From the NCBI GenBank assembly GCA_903850545.1, contig CAINLW010000063.1:1-32156 (forward strand): 32,156 nucleotides of DNA, given 5' to 3'. Positions 1-8,391 of this stretch are shown here, piece after piece. A program made the translations under genes and the position numbers. Position 1 is the first letter of the stretch. The number at the start of each line of letters is the position of its first letter. Below the pieces are notes generated by a model, which worked only from the letters and a program-made list of their open reading frames with translations, was not told where the DNA came from and did no database searches. The stretch comes from an uncultured bacterium. GTDB lineage: Bacteria > Patescibacteriota > Minisyncoccia > Phycocordibacterales > GWA1-40-21.

Positions 1-37
1 CCACTCGCCTATAGGCGAGTGGTTTTGTTTATAATTA

Positions 38-1096
38 TTATAATTGTTGTTGCGGTTGTGGTGATTGTGGTGGTTCTTCTTTAGCAACAAATTTAAACTT
101 TTTGAAGAATAAGTACAGACCCAAAACTATAACCAGCACTATTACTAGAGTTATTACTGCTATCTTCCAAGGAATAACCCAGAATGTTACAGTTTTTGTG
201 TCTATTAAGTCTGATCCATATCCTCTGTTGATGTCTGAAGATGCTGTATATCTACCAAAAAGAAATGGCGCACTCCATTCAACTTCTCTATATCTTATTG
301 ATTTAGGCATAGCAAAATATGCATCTACAGGAAATTTACCAATCATCTTACCAAAAGTGTTCGTCACTGTTATCCATCCATAAGGTACCAAGTGAACATT
401 ACCATCATTTTTAAATAATATGTTAAATTTATATAAATTTGGATTATCTTTTGTTGGATAAATAACTTTTAAATCATCAAGTGCACCGCTTTCCTTAGCG
501 ACACCATTAACTCTAACAAAGAATAGTGTACCCACTCTTGAAACAATTTTTGTAGTCCCTTCAACTTCGCTAGACTGGGCTCCAGAATCTACTGACGGTG
601 CGTTTGATACAAGAACCGAAGTATAAAACCCTCCCGGTTGAGCATCTATCGGAACATTTATTTTTACTGGAATTACAATGCTTCCATTTGATTCTAATGA
701 AAAAGTTGTAATTTCTGGAATCACATTGTCTTTAAAAGAATAGGGACTTTTTTCACTACCAAGAAGGACTACGGGTTTATCTTGATCGCTTGATCCTATA
801 AAATCCTCAACTTCCACTTTAAAAGATACCCTTGAAGACGCCCTGTTTGTAATAGTAATTGATTTATCAACAGATTCTCCGGGATTGGCAAATATTTCTA
901 CTTTTCCAGGTTCTAGAACAAAATCATTTTTGGCATCGGAGGCATTTGTGATCTCAGGTGCAGGAGTATTTGTTATTTCAGGAGTACTCGTAGCTTGTGC
1001 TCTAACTGAAACAGCAAAACTAAAAACAAAAACAGATAAAAAAGTTGCTAAAAAAACTTTTTTACAAAAAGAACTGTTCTTCAAAAATAAATTCAT
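38..1096 (-). CDS. Secreted/membrane-anchored protein, DUF916-like N-terminal Ig-like domain, C-terminal TM helix
   Basis: ORF with signal peptide, 'VLEPGKVEIFANPGESVDKSITITNRASSRVSFKVEVEDF' and C-terminal TM (WVIPWKIAVITLVIVLVIVLGLYLFF). Confidence 0.65.
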   Translation of the reverse strand: MNLFLKNSSFCKKVFLATFLSVFVFSFAVSVRAQATSTPEITNTPAPEITNASDAKNDFVLEPGKVEIFANPGESVDKSITITNRASSRVSFKVEVEDFIGSSDQDKPVVLLGSEKSPYSFKDNVIPEITTFSLESNGSIVIPVKINVPIDAQPGGFYTSVLVSNAPSVDSGAQSSEVEGTTKIVSRVGTLFFVRVNGVAKESGALDDLKVIYPTKDNPNLYKFNILFKNDGNVHLVPYGWITVTNTFGKMIGKFPVDAYFAMPKSIRYREVEWSAPFLFGRYTASSDINRGYGSDLIDTKTVTFWVIPWKIAVITLVIVLVIVLGLYLFFKKFKFVAKEEPPQSPQPQQQL

Positions 1097-1177
1097 ATTT
1101 TAATAATAATATACTAATAATAAGAGTGACCAACGTTAACCATATTTAACAAACTTGCAACTAAAAAACGATAAAAA

Positions 1178-1858
1178 TTAAATGGTAACCGCAGTAGCTG
1201 TAATTGTAGCTGAATAAGCTCCGGATGGAATATAAAATCCGTTTTGTTCTACCGCAAAACAAACTGTGGTAGCACTCCCTGCAAAAGTGGTTGTGGCAGA
1301 TCTTCTTGCTATTTCAGGAGAACTTGTGCTTGTTGTAAAACCTAAATATTTTAAAGTGGTTGAGGGAACATGAGCGGAGACTGGAGCGCATGAACTTCCT
1401 GATCCCCAAGGATTTGTTGGTACTGTTGTGACATCTGTCCCATAAGCGGAAAAACCGAACTTTGCATTTCCAGAAGTAACTGCCCACGTATTAGGAGCGG
1501 CTGTCTGATAATCGGCTATTGTGGTTGTCGAGTTTTGTTGCATTGCTGGAGAACTTGTAGCCTTTATCGTCAAACTATAACCAGTAATATTATTTGTTGT
1601 TACTGTCCAAGTAGATGTGCCGATAGCAGTCATGTTGGTCATTGATAAAGCTCTGCTCATTGCCACGTCTGCTGGACTATCTATGGCAATTCCCGCGGTA
1701 ACATTTAATGTAACCACTACTGAATCTGTAGCTGCTTGAGCCAAAGCCACGCTTGGTCCCATATAAGCCAAACTATTTACGAATATAATTGTTGTAATTA
1801 CAAGTAATGATAAAAGAAGAGCAGCTAATTTTTTAGGTATATATATTATATTTTTCAT
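1178..1858 (-). CDS. Secreted surface protein of unknown function, Ser/Thr-rich
   Basis: Signal peptide followed by T/S-rich beta-type sequence. Confidence 0.6.
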   Translation of the reverse strand: MKNIIYIPKKLAALLLSLLVITTIIFVNSLAYMGPSVALAQAATDSVVVTLNVTAGIAIDSPADVAMSRALSMTNMTAIGTSTWTVTTNNITGYSLTIKATSSPAMQQNSTTTIADYQTAAPNTWAVTSGNAKFGFSAYGTDVTTVPTNPWGSGSSCAPVSAHVPSTTLKYLGFTTSTSSPEIARRSATTTFAGSATTVCFAVEQNGFYIPSGAYSATITATAVTI

Positions 1859-1962
1859 ATTAGTGGTAATTATAAACTATTGCTAGAATAATACAAGCGT
1901 ATCATAAAAACGACATCTGTGGATAAGTTTTTATTCTAGAAAACACTAAAAATATAAAAAAC

Positions 1963-2853
1963 TCACGAACCAATTTCAATAGTTTGCCCATCGGAAACAA
2001 AATAAATATCCCCAAGATCATAGGTTCCTAAAATAATGCTTTTAATACCATTTAAAAAATCTAGAATTTCTTTGTGCGGATGGCCAAAACTGTTATCTTT
2101 TGATGCAGAAATGACCGAATATTCTGGAGAAACTGCTGACAAAAACTCTGGGGAAAGTGAGTTTCTAGAGCCATGATGAGCCACTTTTAATACATCGCTG
2201 TCTAATTCCGCTCCGTCTGTCATTGCTAAATACTGTTCTACGTTCGTCGGTGCATCCCCGGTAAATAAAAATGTTGAATTTCCATAATAAAGTTTGGCTA
2301 TTACTGAATTTTCATTAGTATCTTTACTTTTTAAATCATTTTCTGGATACAAAATCTTTAAATATGCTCCTCCGCCCAAATCTATCACTTCTCCAGCTAT
2401 CGCGATTTCTGTTTTTGTATTATTTTTTGCAAGTTCGTTTTTTAATTCTAAAAATGTGCCGGTACTTGATGTTGCTCCGCTGTCTATATATTCTCCAACC
2501 GTATAATTTTTCAAAACTTCTGGAATTCCACCGATATGATCTTGGTCTGGATGAGTTGTGAGTACAGCGTCTATCGTTTTATCATAAAATGGCATTACTC
2601 TACCGAGTGCATTTAAAATACTTGTACCAGGACCTCCATCAATAAGAAATTGATTCCCAGTCGGCGACTCTATAAAAATCGCATCGCCCTGTCCAACATC
2701 TAAAAACGTGACCTTCAAAAAATTACTTTTTGTTTCCGCAAATACAGTATAAAAAATCATCCCGTTTACGAGCAGAAGTAAAAGTAGAAAATATATTTTT
2801 ATTTGGCTGAATTTAAACATTTTTGTATTGTGTCTTTGCGAGGAACGAAGCAA
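1963..2853 (-). CDS. ComEC C-terminal-type metallo-beta-lactamase fold hydrolase
   Basis: 'VTFLDVGQGDAIFIESPTGNQFLIDGG', 'TTHPDQDHIGGI', 'KVAHHGSRNS' motifs; adjacent to the ComEC channel ORF. Confidence 0.88.
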   Translation of the reverse strand: MLRSSQRHNTKMFKFSQIKIYFLLLLLLVNGMIFYTVFAETKSNFLKVTFLDVGQGDAIFIESPTGNQFLIDGGPGTSILNALGRVMPFYDKTIDAVLTTHPDQDHIGGIPEVLKNYTVGEYIDSGATSSTGTFLELKNELAKNNTKTEIAIAGEVIDLGGGAYLKILYPENDLKSKDTNENSVIAKLYYGNSTFLFTGDAPTNVEQYLAMTDGAELDSDVLKVAHHGSRNSLSPEFLSAVSPEYSVISASKDNSFGHPHKEILDFLNGIKSIILGTYDLGDIYFVSDGQTIEIGS

Positions 2854-2931
2854 TCCAGGTTAAATTTGTATTATTTTAATATTCAATTCATTCCACCAGC
2901 CTGGATTGCCACGCTTCGCTCGCAAAGACAC
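2830..2931. repeat. REP-like inverted repeat, 'GTGTCTTTGCGAG..CAATCCAGG' arms
   Basis: Left arm 2830-2859 and reverse-complement arm 2900-2931; related to the copy at 7352-7437. Confidence 0.8.
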
Positions 2932-2934
2932 GCT

Positions 2935-4536
2935 TTAATTTTGATTTTTGATATTTAATTTTTGATTTTGTCTTATAATCCAAACCGTAATCATTATATA
3001 ACAAAAAACCATTACTCCGCTTGAAAAACATGAAACATTCACAGATGAAAAAGGTAAATTTGCAAATAACTCTGAAACATTAATCATATATGCCAGTATT
3101 ATCCAAGATATCCAAGCAAAAGGTAACGACAACGGAAGCCATATAAATCCTAGTGTTCCAGTAATAAAACCAAAAAGCATTACAGCCGGGATAAATGAAA
3201 GAACTAAAATATTTGCTGGTAGTGCCACGAGTGAGAGCATGCCCATTTTATAAAGGATTAATGGCAAAACCAATATTTGTGCACCAATAGTGGAAGAAAT
3301 TGTGTCTCTTAATTTAAGTTTCTCGGTAATAAAAGTGAACTTATTATTTAAAATTGGTGCAACATAAATAATAGCAATGGTTGCAAGAAATGAAAGTTGA
3401 AAAGAAATATCAAATACTAAAATTTTTGGATTAATAATTACCATCAAAAGTCCGGCAACAACAAGAGCCCTTCCCGCTTGATAATTTCTGCGCGTTATTC
3501 CAGCCAGGATAACAATAAGCGCCATCATTCCTGCTCGCACTGCGGTTGAGGAAGCTCCCGACATAATTACAAAAAGAATTATTCCAAATGTTCCGCCAAG
3601 AAATCCTACTGTTCGAGGTAAAAAAGAAAAAGTTTTTAGTATTGCATTTGCTACAACAGAAATATTGTATCCGGAAAGTGCCACAATGTGCGAGAGCCCA
3701 GCTTTTCGAAAAATTTCTGTAGTATTTTTATCTATAGAACTTTTTGTCCCTAGTAATATTCCTGAAAGTAACGGCGCTTCTGGCGCGCTTATTGTTCTGT
3801 TAATATTATCCGTAAAAGAATTTTTTATCTTAAATAAAAAATTCTTAATTGCATTCCCATGTCCACTAGAAATTAATTCAGTCTTCGCAAAATCCATTTT
3901 ATAAAAAATATCGTCTTTTCCCAAATAGGAAACGTAATCAAAGTCGGAGACCCCGTCAAATTGGCTTTTTATTTGACTGGGGGTGCTTGTTGTCGTAGTG
4001 CTTTCACTAGAATTCGCAAAGTTCTCCGGCTTCTCCAGTTTTCCATTAATATTTATTAGATCACCGTATTTAAACTCTGGATATAAATCTGTGCTCACAA
4101 TTGCCTTGCCATAAACAGCTATTGTAGTACTTGAAATAACGATTTTATTAAAATCTACCACCAATATAGCCTGTTTCTCCTTATTTTTTGGTTCATCTGA
4201 AACAATTCCAGAAATGGTAACTTTTTCACCAACCGAGTTTTCTAAATTAACATCCAACGGTTTTGAATCATTTATTTCATATCTAAAAATTCCCAAGGAA
4301 AAAAACAAAAGAAAAATCGCTATTAAAAAAATCTCATTGACCCCGTCAAATTGACTTTTCATTTGACTGGGGTGGCTCTCATGATTAACCATCAAAAACT
4401 TTTTGTAAAATAACAAAATTCCAGACAAAAATATCAAAAATATTGAAAAAGTGACTCCAATTTTAAAAAATGAACACAAAAAAATCGCGGTCGCAAATCC
4501 CGCAATTAAAATGGGTAGATAATAATTATTGTACAC
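2935..4536 (-). CDS. comEC: ComEC/Rec2 competence channel protein (DUF4131 + competence domain)
   Basis: 'SHIVALSGYNISVVANAI', 'RAGMMALIVILAGITRRNYQAGRALVVAGLLMV', multiple TMs. Confidence 0.88.
   Translation of the reverse strand: MYNNYYLPILIAGFATAIFLCSFFKIGVTFSIFLIFLSGILLFYKKFLMVNHESHPSQMKSQFDGVNEIFLIAIFLLFFSLGIFRYEINDSKPLDVNLENSVGEKVTISGIVSDEPKNKEKQAILVVDFNKIVISSTTIAVYGKAIVSTDLYPEFKYGDLININGKLEKPENFANSSESTTTTSTPSQIKSQFDGVSDFDYVSYLGKDDIFYKMDFAKTELISSGHGNAIKNFLFKIKNSFTDNINRTISAPEAPLLSGILLGTKSSIDKNTTEIFRKAGLSHIVALSGYNISVVANAILKTFSFLPRTVGFLGGTFGIILFVIMSGASSTAVRAGMMALIVILAGITRRNYQAGRALVVAGLLMVIINPKILVFDISFQLSFLATIAIIYVAPILNNKFTFITEKLKLRDTISSTIGAQILVLPLILYKMGMLSLVALPANILVLSFIPAVMLFGFITGTLGFIWLPLSLPFAWISWIILAYMINVSELFANLPFSSVNVSCFSSGVMVFCYIMITVWIIRQNQKLNIKNQN
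3951..3982 (-). repeat. Coding palindromic element copy 1 (encodes PSQIKSQFDG in ComEC)
   Basis: CCCCGTCAAATTGGCTTTTTATTTGACTGGGG on + strand; arms GTCAAAT/ATTTGAC plus CCCC/GGGG. Confidence 0.9.
4341..4372 (-). repeat. Coding palindromic element copy 2 (encodes PSQMKSQFDG in ComEC)
   Basis: CCCCGTCAAATTGACTTTTCATTTGACTGGGG on + strand. Confidence 0.88.
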
Positions 4537-4584
4537 ACAAACAGTTTAACACACAAACTAAAAAACAAAGGTACTTTCCTAATT

Positions 4585-5268
4585 TTATTTATTCTTGGTT
4601 ATCCAATAGTTATAAATTGGTTGTTGATTATAAAGCCACGATCCTGATTTTAATATTTTTACACAATTCTGTTTAATAACATTTTCAATTTCTTGCTTTT
4701 CCTGAACATAAAATGGTTTATACACATGAGCTGTTCCATCAAAAAATCTTGTTGATATTGTGGCTTGTTTTTTATTCTGATCTACCCATTTAAAATCAAA
4801 ATATGTTTCGCCCTCGACTTCTCTTATTGCAGGATCAATACTAGTTATTACGCTGTAATTGGTTTTATTCATCAAATTTTTTATTGCCAATTGAACATTT
4901 TCTTGTCCTTCGATATCTCTTAAAACTTGTATTAACAAACCGAGATTAAATTTGCTATTAGGTAAATCTCTTTCAAGTAAAATATTTCCTTTATGTATTC
5001 CGGCTTGTTCGTCTGCTTTTAAATCCATTTGATATAACTTTGTTTCAGAAACTTTGAGAATTTCTTTTATTCCTTTACCAAAACCACCCTGTAATCCACT
5101 TCCAACATCAATAATTGATTGAATATTGATGTTATTTTTATTTACTACCTCAATTATGGAATTAATAATTTCTAAACGAAAATTATCGCCATCGTTTTTC
5201 GATTCTATTTTCATACCCTCCAGATTAAACAATCTATTCTCTTGTCCCGGATCAAAAAGTTTGTCCAT
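4585..5268 (-). CDS. Class I SAM-dependent methyltransferase-like protein
   Basis: 'IQSIIDVGSGLQGGFGKGIKEIL' motif-I-like segment and overall length. Confidence 0.45.
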   Translation of the reverse strand: MDKLFDPGQENRLFNLEGMKIESKNDGDNFRLEIINSIIEVVNKNNINIQSIIDVGSGLQGGFGKGIKEILKVSETKLYQMDLKADEQAGIHKGNILLERDLPNSKFNLGLLIQVLRDIEGQENVQLAIKNLMNKTNYSVITSIDPAIREVEGETYFDFKWVDQNKKQATISTRFFDGTAHVYKPFYVQEKQEIENVIKQNCVKILKSGSWLYNQQPIYNYWITKNK

Positions 5269-5289
5269 AATTATAATTATTTGTTTAAT

Positions 5290-6093
5290 TTAAATTTTAG
5301 TTTTACCCAGCCATTCTTTAATTATTTCTTTTTCTTCCTCTAAACTCATCGCTTTTTTAAACTTTACATCACCTTTTACTCCTTTGACTCTTTTTTCACA
5401 TTCAGCCCATGTTTTATCAATTTTAAGTATTCCGTGTACCAAACTCAAATATGAATATGCCTTTCCTTTATTACTACTTTTTTTCTTTGTTTTTACCGCA
5501 GAGCCTTTTGTGTCCTCTAAATCATGTCCATAATCTGAAAGCTTTCCTTTAAAAAGTTCAATTTTTTCTCCATCGGCAAATGAAGTTGCTATAACATCAC
5601 ATCTTTCATTGCCCGGAACTCCAATATGCCCGCCAACGTAATTCCATTTTATTCTTGCCCCGTCAAATTGGCTTTTTATTTGACTGGGGTTTATGCCAGC
5701 GACCTCAATAAGTTTTTCCCATAAATCTCGATTTACAACATCCTCTTTAGTTGAACTTTTCCAACCATTTTTCTGCCAACCATAAACCCATTTTGTTATT
5801 CCATTTATCACATAGGATGAATCTGTGTTTACAACAATTTCTACCCAATCAAATTGACTTTCGACTTTGGACTTTCGACTTTGTACTTCCTTAAGTGCGT
5901 TTATTGCACCCAAAAGTTCCATTCTATTGTTTGTTGTATGTTTTTCTACCCCTCCAAGTTCAATTACATAGGATTCATCTTTTTGATTTTTGATTTTTGA
6001 TTTTTGCATTATAATTGCCCCCCAACCACCAGGACCTGGGTTTCCTCTTGAGGAACCGTCTGAGAATATTGTAATATTACCGATATTTTTCAT
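5290..6093 (-). CDS. rnhA: Ribonuclease HI with C-terminal viroplasmin/HBD-like domain
   Basis: 'IFSDGSSRGNPGPGGWGAII', 'TTNNRMELLGAINAL', 'VVNTDSSYVINGI', 'YVGGHIGVPGNERCD'; C-term 'KTWAECEKRVKGVKGDVKFKKAMSLEEEKEIIKEWL'. Confidence 0.93.
   Translation of the reverse strand: MKNIGNITIFSDGSSRGNPGPGGWGAIIMQKSKIKNQKDESYVIELGGVEKHTTNNRMELLGAINALKEVQSRKSKVESQFDWVEIVVNTDSSYVINGITKWVYGWQKNGWKSSTKEDVVNRDLWEKLIEVAGINPSQIKSQFDGARIKWNYVGGHIGVPGNERCDVIATSFADGEKIELFKGKLSDYGHDLEDTKGSAVKTKKKSSNKGKAYSYLSLVHGILKIDKTWAECEKRVKGVKGDVKFKKAMSLEEEKEIIKEWLGKTKI
5658..5689 (-). repeat. Coding palindromic element copy 3 (encodes PSQIKSQFDG in RNase HI)
   Basis: CCCCGTCAAATTGGCTTTTTATTTGACTGGGG on + strand, identical to copy 1. 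Confidence 0.9.
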
Positions 6094-6119
6094 GAGAATG
6101 ATTATAACATAAAATACAA

Positions 6120-6154
6120 AGATGGGTTTCGCAAAGCGAAACCCATCTTTTGTT
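6120..6154. terminator. Rho-independent terminator-like hairpin
   Basis: AAAGATGGGTTTCGC aaa GCGAAACCCATCTTTT. Confidence 0.8.
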
Positions 6155-6194
6155 TACTTTATAACTTTAGACATGATTTTTATGAGTGTAAAAA

Positions 6195-6770
6195 TCAACT
6201 TTCAACTATCTTTACCGCTCCTTCTCGCAAAACTTTGATTTCATCTTCATCAATTCTAACAAGAGTTGAAGGTTCAGAAATAATTTTACCTTCGTCAATA
6301 TAAAAATCGACTTTATTACCAAAATATTTTCTAGCTTCCTCGATATTTTTCGCGGGAATTTCACCTTCAGGATTAGCCGATGGAGCAACAAGTGGTCCTG
6401 TTTCTTTTAATAAATCAATCAAATCTTTCTTGTTTGGGAATCTAAACGCTAATGTTCCGCCCATTTTGTCTAAATATGACAATTTTTTGTCATTAAAACA
6501 CAAAATAATACTAACTTTGCCTGGCCAAAATTTTTGCATAAAAATTTTGGCCTTTTCTGTTATTTTCACACCAAAATTTTTTAAGTCGTCAATTGAAGAA
6601 ATAAGAACAATAAGAGATTTTTTTTCGCTTCTGTTTTTTAAACCATAAATTCTTTCAACTGCCTTTTCAGAATATGCTGATCCAACAAGTCCATACAAAG
6701 TGTCCGTAGGTAATACACCTACTCCATCTTTTTTTAGAATTTTTATTATTTCTGAGATTTCCTTTTCCAC
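6195..6770 (-). CDS. Sua5/YciO/YrdC family threonylcarbamoyl-AMP synthase
   Basis: 'GVGVLPTDTLYGLVGSAYSEKAVERIYGLKNR', 'GPLVAPSANPEGEIPA'. Confidence 0.92.
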   Translation of the reverse strand: MEKEISEIIKILKKDGVGVLPTDTLYGLVGSAYSEKAVERIYGLKNRSEKKSLIVLISSIDDLKNFGVKITEKAKIFMQKFWPGKVSIILCFNDKKLSYLDKMGGTLAFRFPNKKDLIDLLKETGPLVAPSANPEGEIPAKNIEEARKYFGNKVDFYIDEGKIISEPSTLVRIDEDEIKVLREGAVKIVES

Positions 6771-6872
6771 AAAAAAATTATTATTTACAAAAAACTTTCA
6801 AACACTTTGTGTTTTTAGTCTTTTTGCCAGATTTCTCGTAATAGGAGAAATCGACTCTTTTCACTTTAATCT

Positions 6873-7274
6873 TTACTTTTCTATATAAATATCGCTTCCA
6901 TCTGTTTCGGCGACTTCCGCATCAGCTTTTGTTTTATGTATTACTCCATCTTTATGATTTGGTGGCATATATATTGTATAAAGCTTCAAAGGTGCATCAG
7001 CCGAGGTGTTTATTACATTATGTTGTGAACCAGCTGGAACCAAAAAGGCAAAACCATTTGATATTTCCGCTTCTTCACCATCAATTATCAATTTTCCTTC
7101 TCCACTATCAACTCTAAAAAACTGATCAACAGTTTTGTGAACTTCCATTCCTATTTCTTCTTTAGGAAGTAGACTCATAACAACAATCTGTCCGTGTTTT
7201 GAAGTATAAAGAACTTTCCTAAAAAAATTGTTTTCCAATGTCTCTTTTTCAATATTTGTTATAAATCCTTTCAT
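6873..7274 (-). CDS. Cupin-domain protein
   Basis: 'GMEVHKTVDQFFRVDSGEGKLIIDGEEAEISNGFAFLVPAGSQHNVIN'. Confidence 0.88.
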   Translation of the reverse strand: MKGFITNIEKETLENNFFRKVLYTSKHGQIVVMSLLPKEEIGMEVHKTVDQFFRVDSGEGKLIIDGEEAEISNGFAFLVPAGSQHNVINTSADAPLKLYTIYMPPNHKDGVIHKTKADAEVAETDGSDIYIEK

Positions 7275-7351
7275 AAATTAGATGCTAGGTTATAGGTTCT
7301 AGTCCTATCGCCAATTAAATTAATAATAAATACATTATACCACTCGGGTGG

Positions 7352-7437
7352 TGTCATTGCGAGCGTAGCGTGGCAATCCAGATTAAAACATCATAATTTA
7401 TATTAGCCTGGATTGCCACGCCTTGCTCGCAACGACA
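7352..7437. repeat. REP-like inverted repeat, 'TGTCATTGCGAGC..GTGGCAATCCAG' arms
   Basis: Left arm from 7352, reverse-complement arm 7407-7437; related to 2830-2931. Confidence 0.82.
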
Positions 7438-7467
7438 ATATCACATAAATTGTGATATTATATATAC

Positions 7468-7662
7468 ATGGAACAAAAAATAATAGAGCTTGAGCAAAAA
7501 ATAGATAAGATTTATATTTCTGTTGAAAAGACAAGAAAATATTTTTTATGGACTGGGATTATTACTGCTGCAGTAATTATTCTGCCATTAATTGCTATGA
7601 TGTTTGTACTACCTTCTTTTATGAGTAATTATGTAGGTAATTTGCAAGGATTAGGACTCTAA
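7468..7662 (+). CDS. Small single-TM membrane protein
   Basis: 64 aa, ATG start, one hydrophobic segment. Confidence 0.5.
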   Translation: MEQKIIELEQKIDKIYISVEKTRKYFLWTGIITAAVIILPLIAMMFVLPSFMSNYVGNLQGLGL

Positions 7663-7698
7663 ACTAACTTGTAGGAATTAGCTTCTTAGATTTTTAGG

Positions 7699-7755
7699 AA
7701 AATGCAACAATCTCAAGTTCGCCATGGCAAACTTGAGATTGTTGCATTTTTATTA
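7699..7755. terminator. Long perfect hairpin, probable bidirectional terminator
   Basis: AAAATGCAACAATCTCAAGTT / AACTTGAGATTGTTGCATTTT, 21-bp stem with 10-nt loop, then T-rich. Confidence 0.85.
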
Positions 7756-7787
7756 CCTAACAAGCTACTGTTCTAAAAAGCTACAAG

Positions 7788-8231
7788 CTATTTATGGTGA
7801 TACGGCTCCTTCTTGATCACTGAAATCGCCCGATACAAAGATTCTGCCAAAATTAGTCTTACAAGTTGGTGTGGAAAAGTGAGTTTTGAAAGCGACCATT
7901 TAAAATTTGCTCTTTTGTACACATTTTCATGAAAACCATAGGCTCCACCAATTACAAAAACAATTCTTTTGTCACTGGCGTTCATTCTTTTTTCAATAAA
8001 TTGTGCGAGTTCAATTGTATTCATCTCTTTTCCCTTATCGTCTAAAATTACAACAAAATCACCACTATCTAGATTTTTTAAAATGACTTGAGCTTCTTTT
8101 TCTACATCTGAAGTTGGGATTAATTTCCATTCAATCTGAAAATATCTGCCGATTCTTTTTGTATAATCGGCAACTGCATTTTCAATATCAGAATCATTCT
8201 TTTTTCCAACTGAAATAAATGTGAATTTCAC
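7788..8231 (-). CDS. rlmH: 23S rRNA (pseudouridine1915-N3)-methyltransferase RlmH
   Basis: 'FVIGGAYGFHENVYKRANFKWSLSKLTFPHQLVRLILAESLYRAISVIKKEPYHHK'. Confidence 0.95.
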   Translation of the reverse strand: MKFTFISVGKKNDSDIENAVADYTKRIGRYFQIEWKLIPTSDVEKEAQVILKNLDSGDFVVILDDKGKEMNTIELAQFIEKRMNASDKRIVFVIGGAYGFHENVYKRANFKWSLSKLTFPHQLVRLILAESLYRAISVIKKEPYHHK

Positions 8232-8347
8232 CCCGTACGAAATAGGACGCGGACAAAATGATTTTTATCAGCAAACCTATATAAATTATGTTATTAAATT
8301 GACTTTTATTTTCCCGTGTCTTTTTCGCGTCCGCGATTTCGTACGGG
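8232..8347. repeat. MITE-like palindromic element with 12-bp terminal inverted repeats
   Basis: CCCGTACGAAAT (8232-8243) / ATTTCGTACGGG (8336-8347), second stem CGCGGAC (8248-8254) / GTCCGCG (8329-8335). Confidence 0.75.
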
Positions 8348-8391
8348 ATCATGATTAGGAAAGTATAGCAGATTTGTGCTAGAATCTCATT

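Noticed and set aside
102-383. Antisense ORF opposite the 38-1096 gene (and similar antisense ORFs, e.g. 2294-2506, 3665-3904, 12218-12490)
   Set aside because: Overlaps a well-supported CDS on the other strand with no recognisable domain.
7275-7330. 'gctaggttataggttctag' and 'ctacaagctatttatgg' tracts (also ~7755-7795) as a tandem-repeat family
   Set aside because: Too short and imperfect to support within this window alone.
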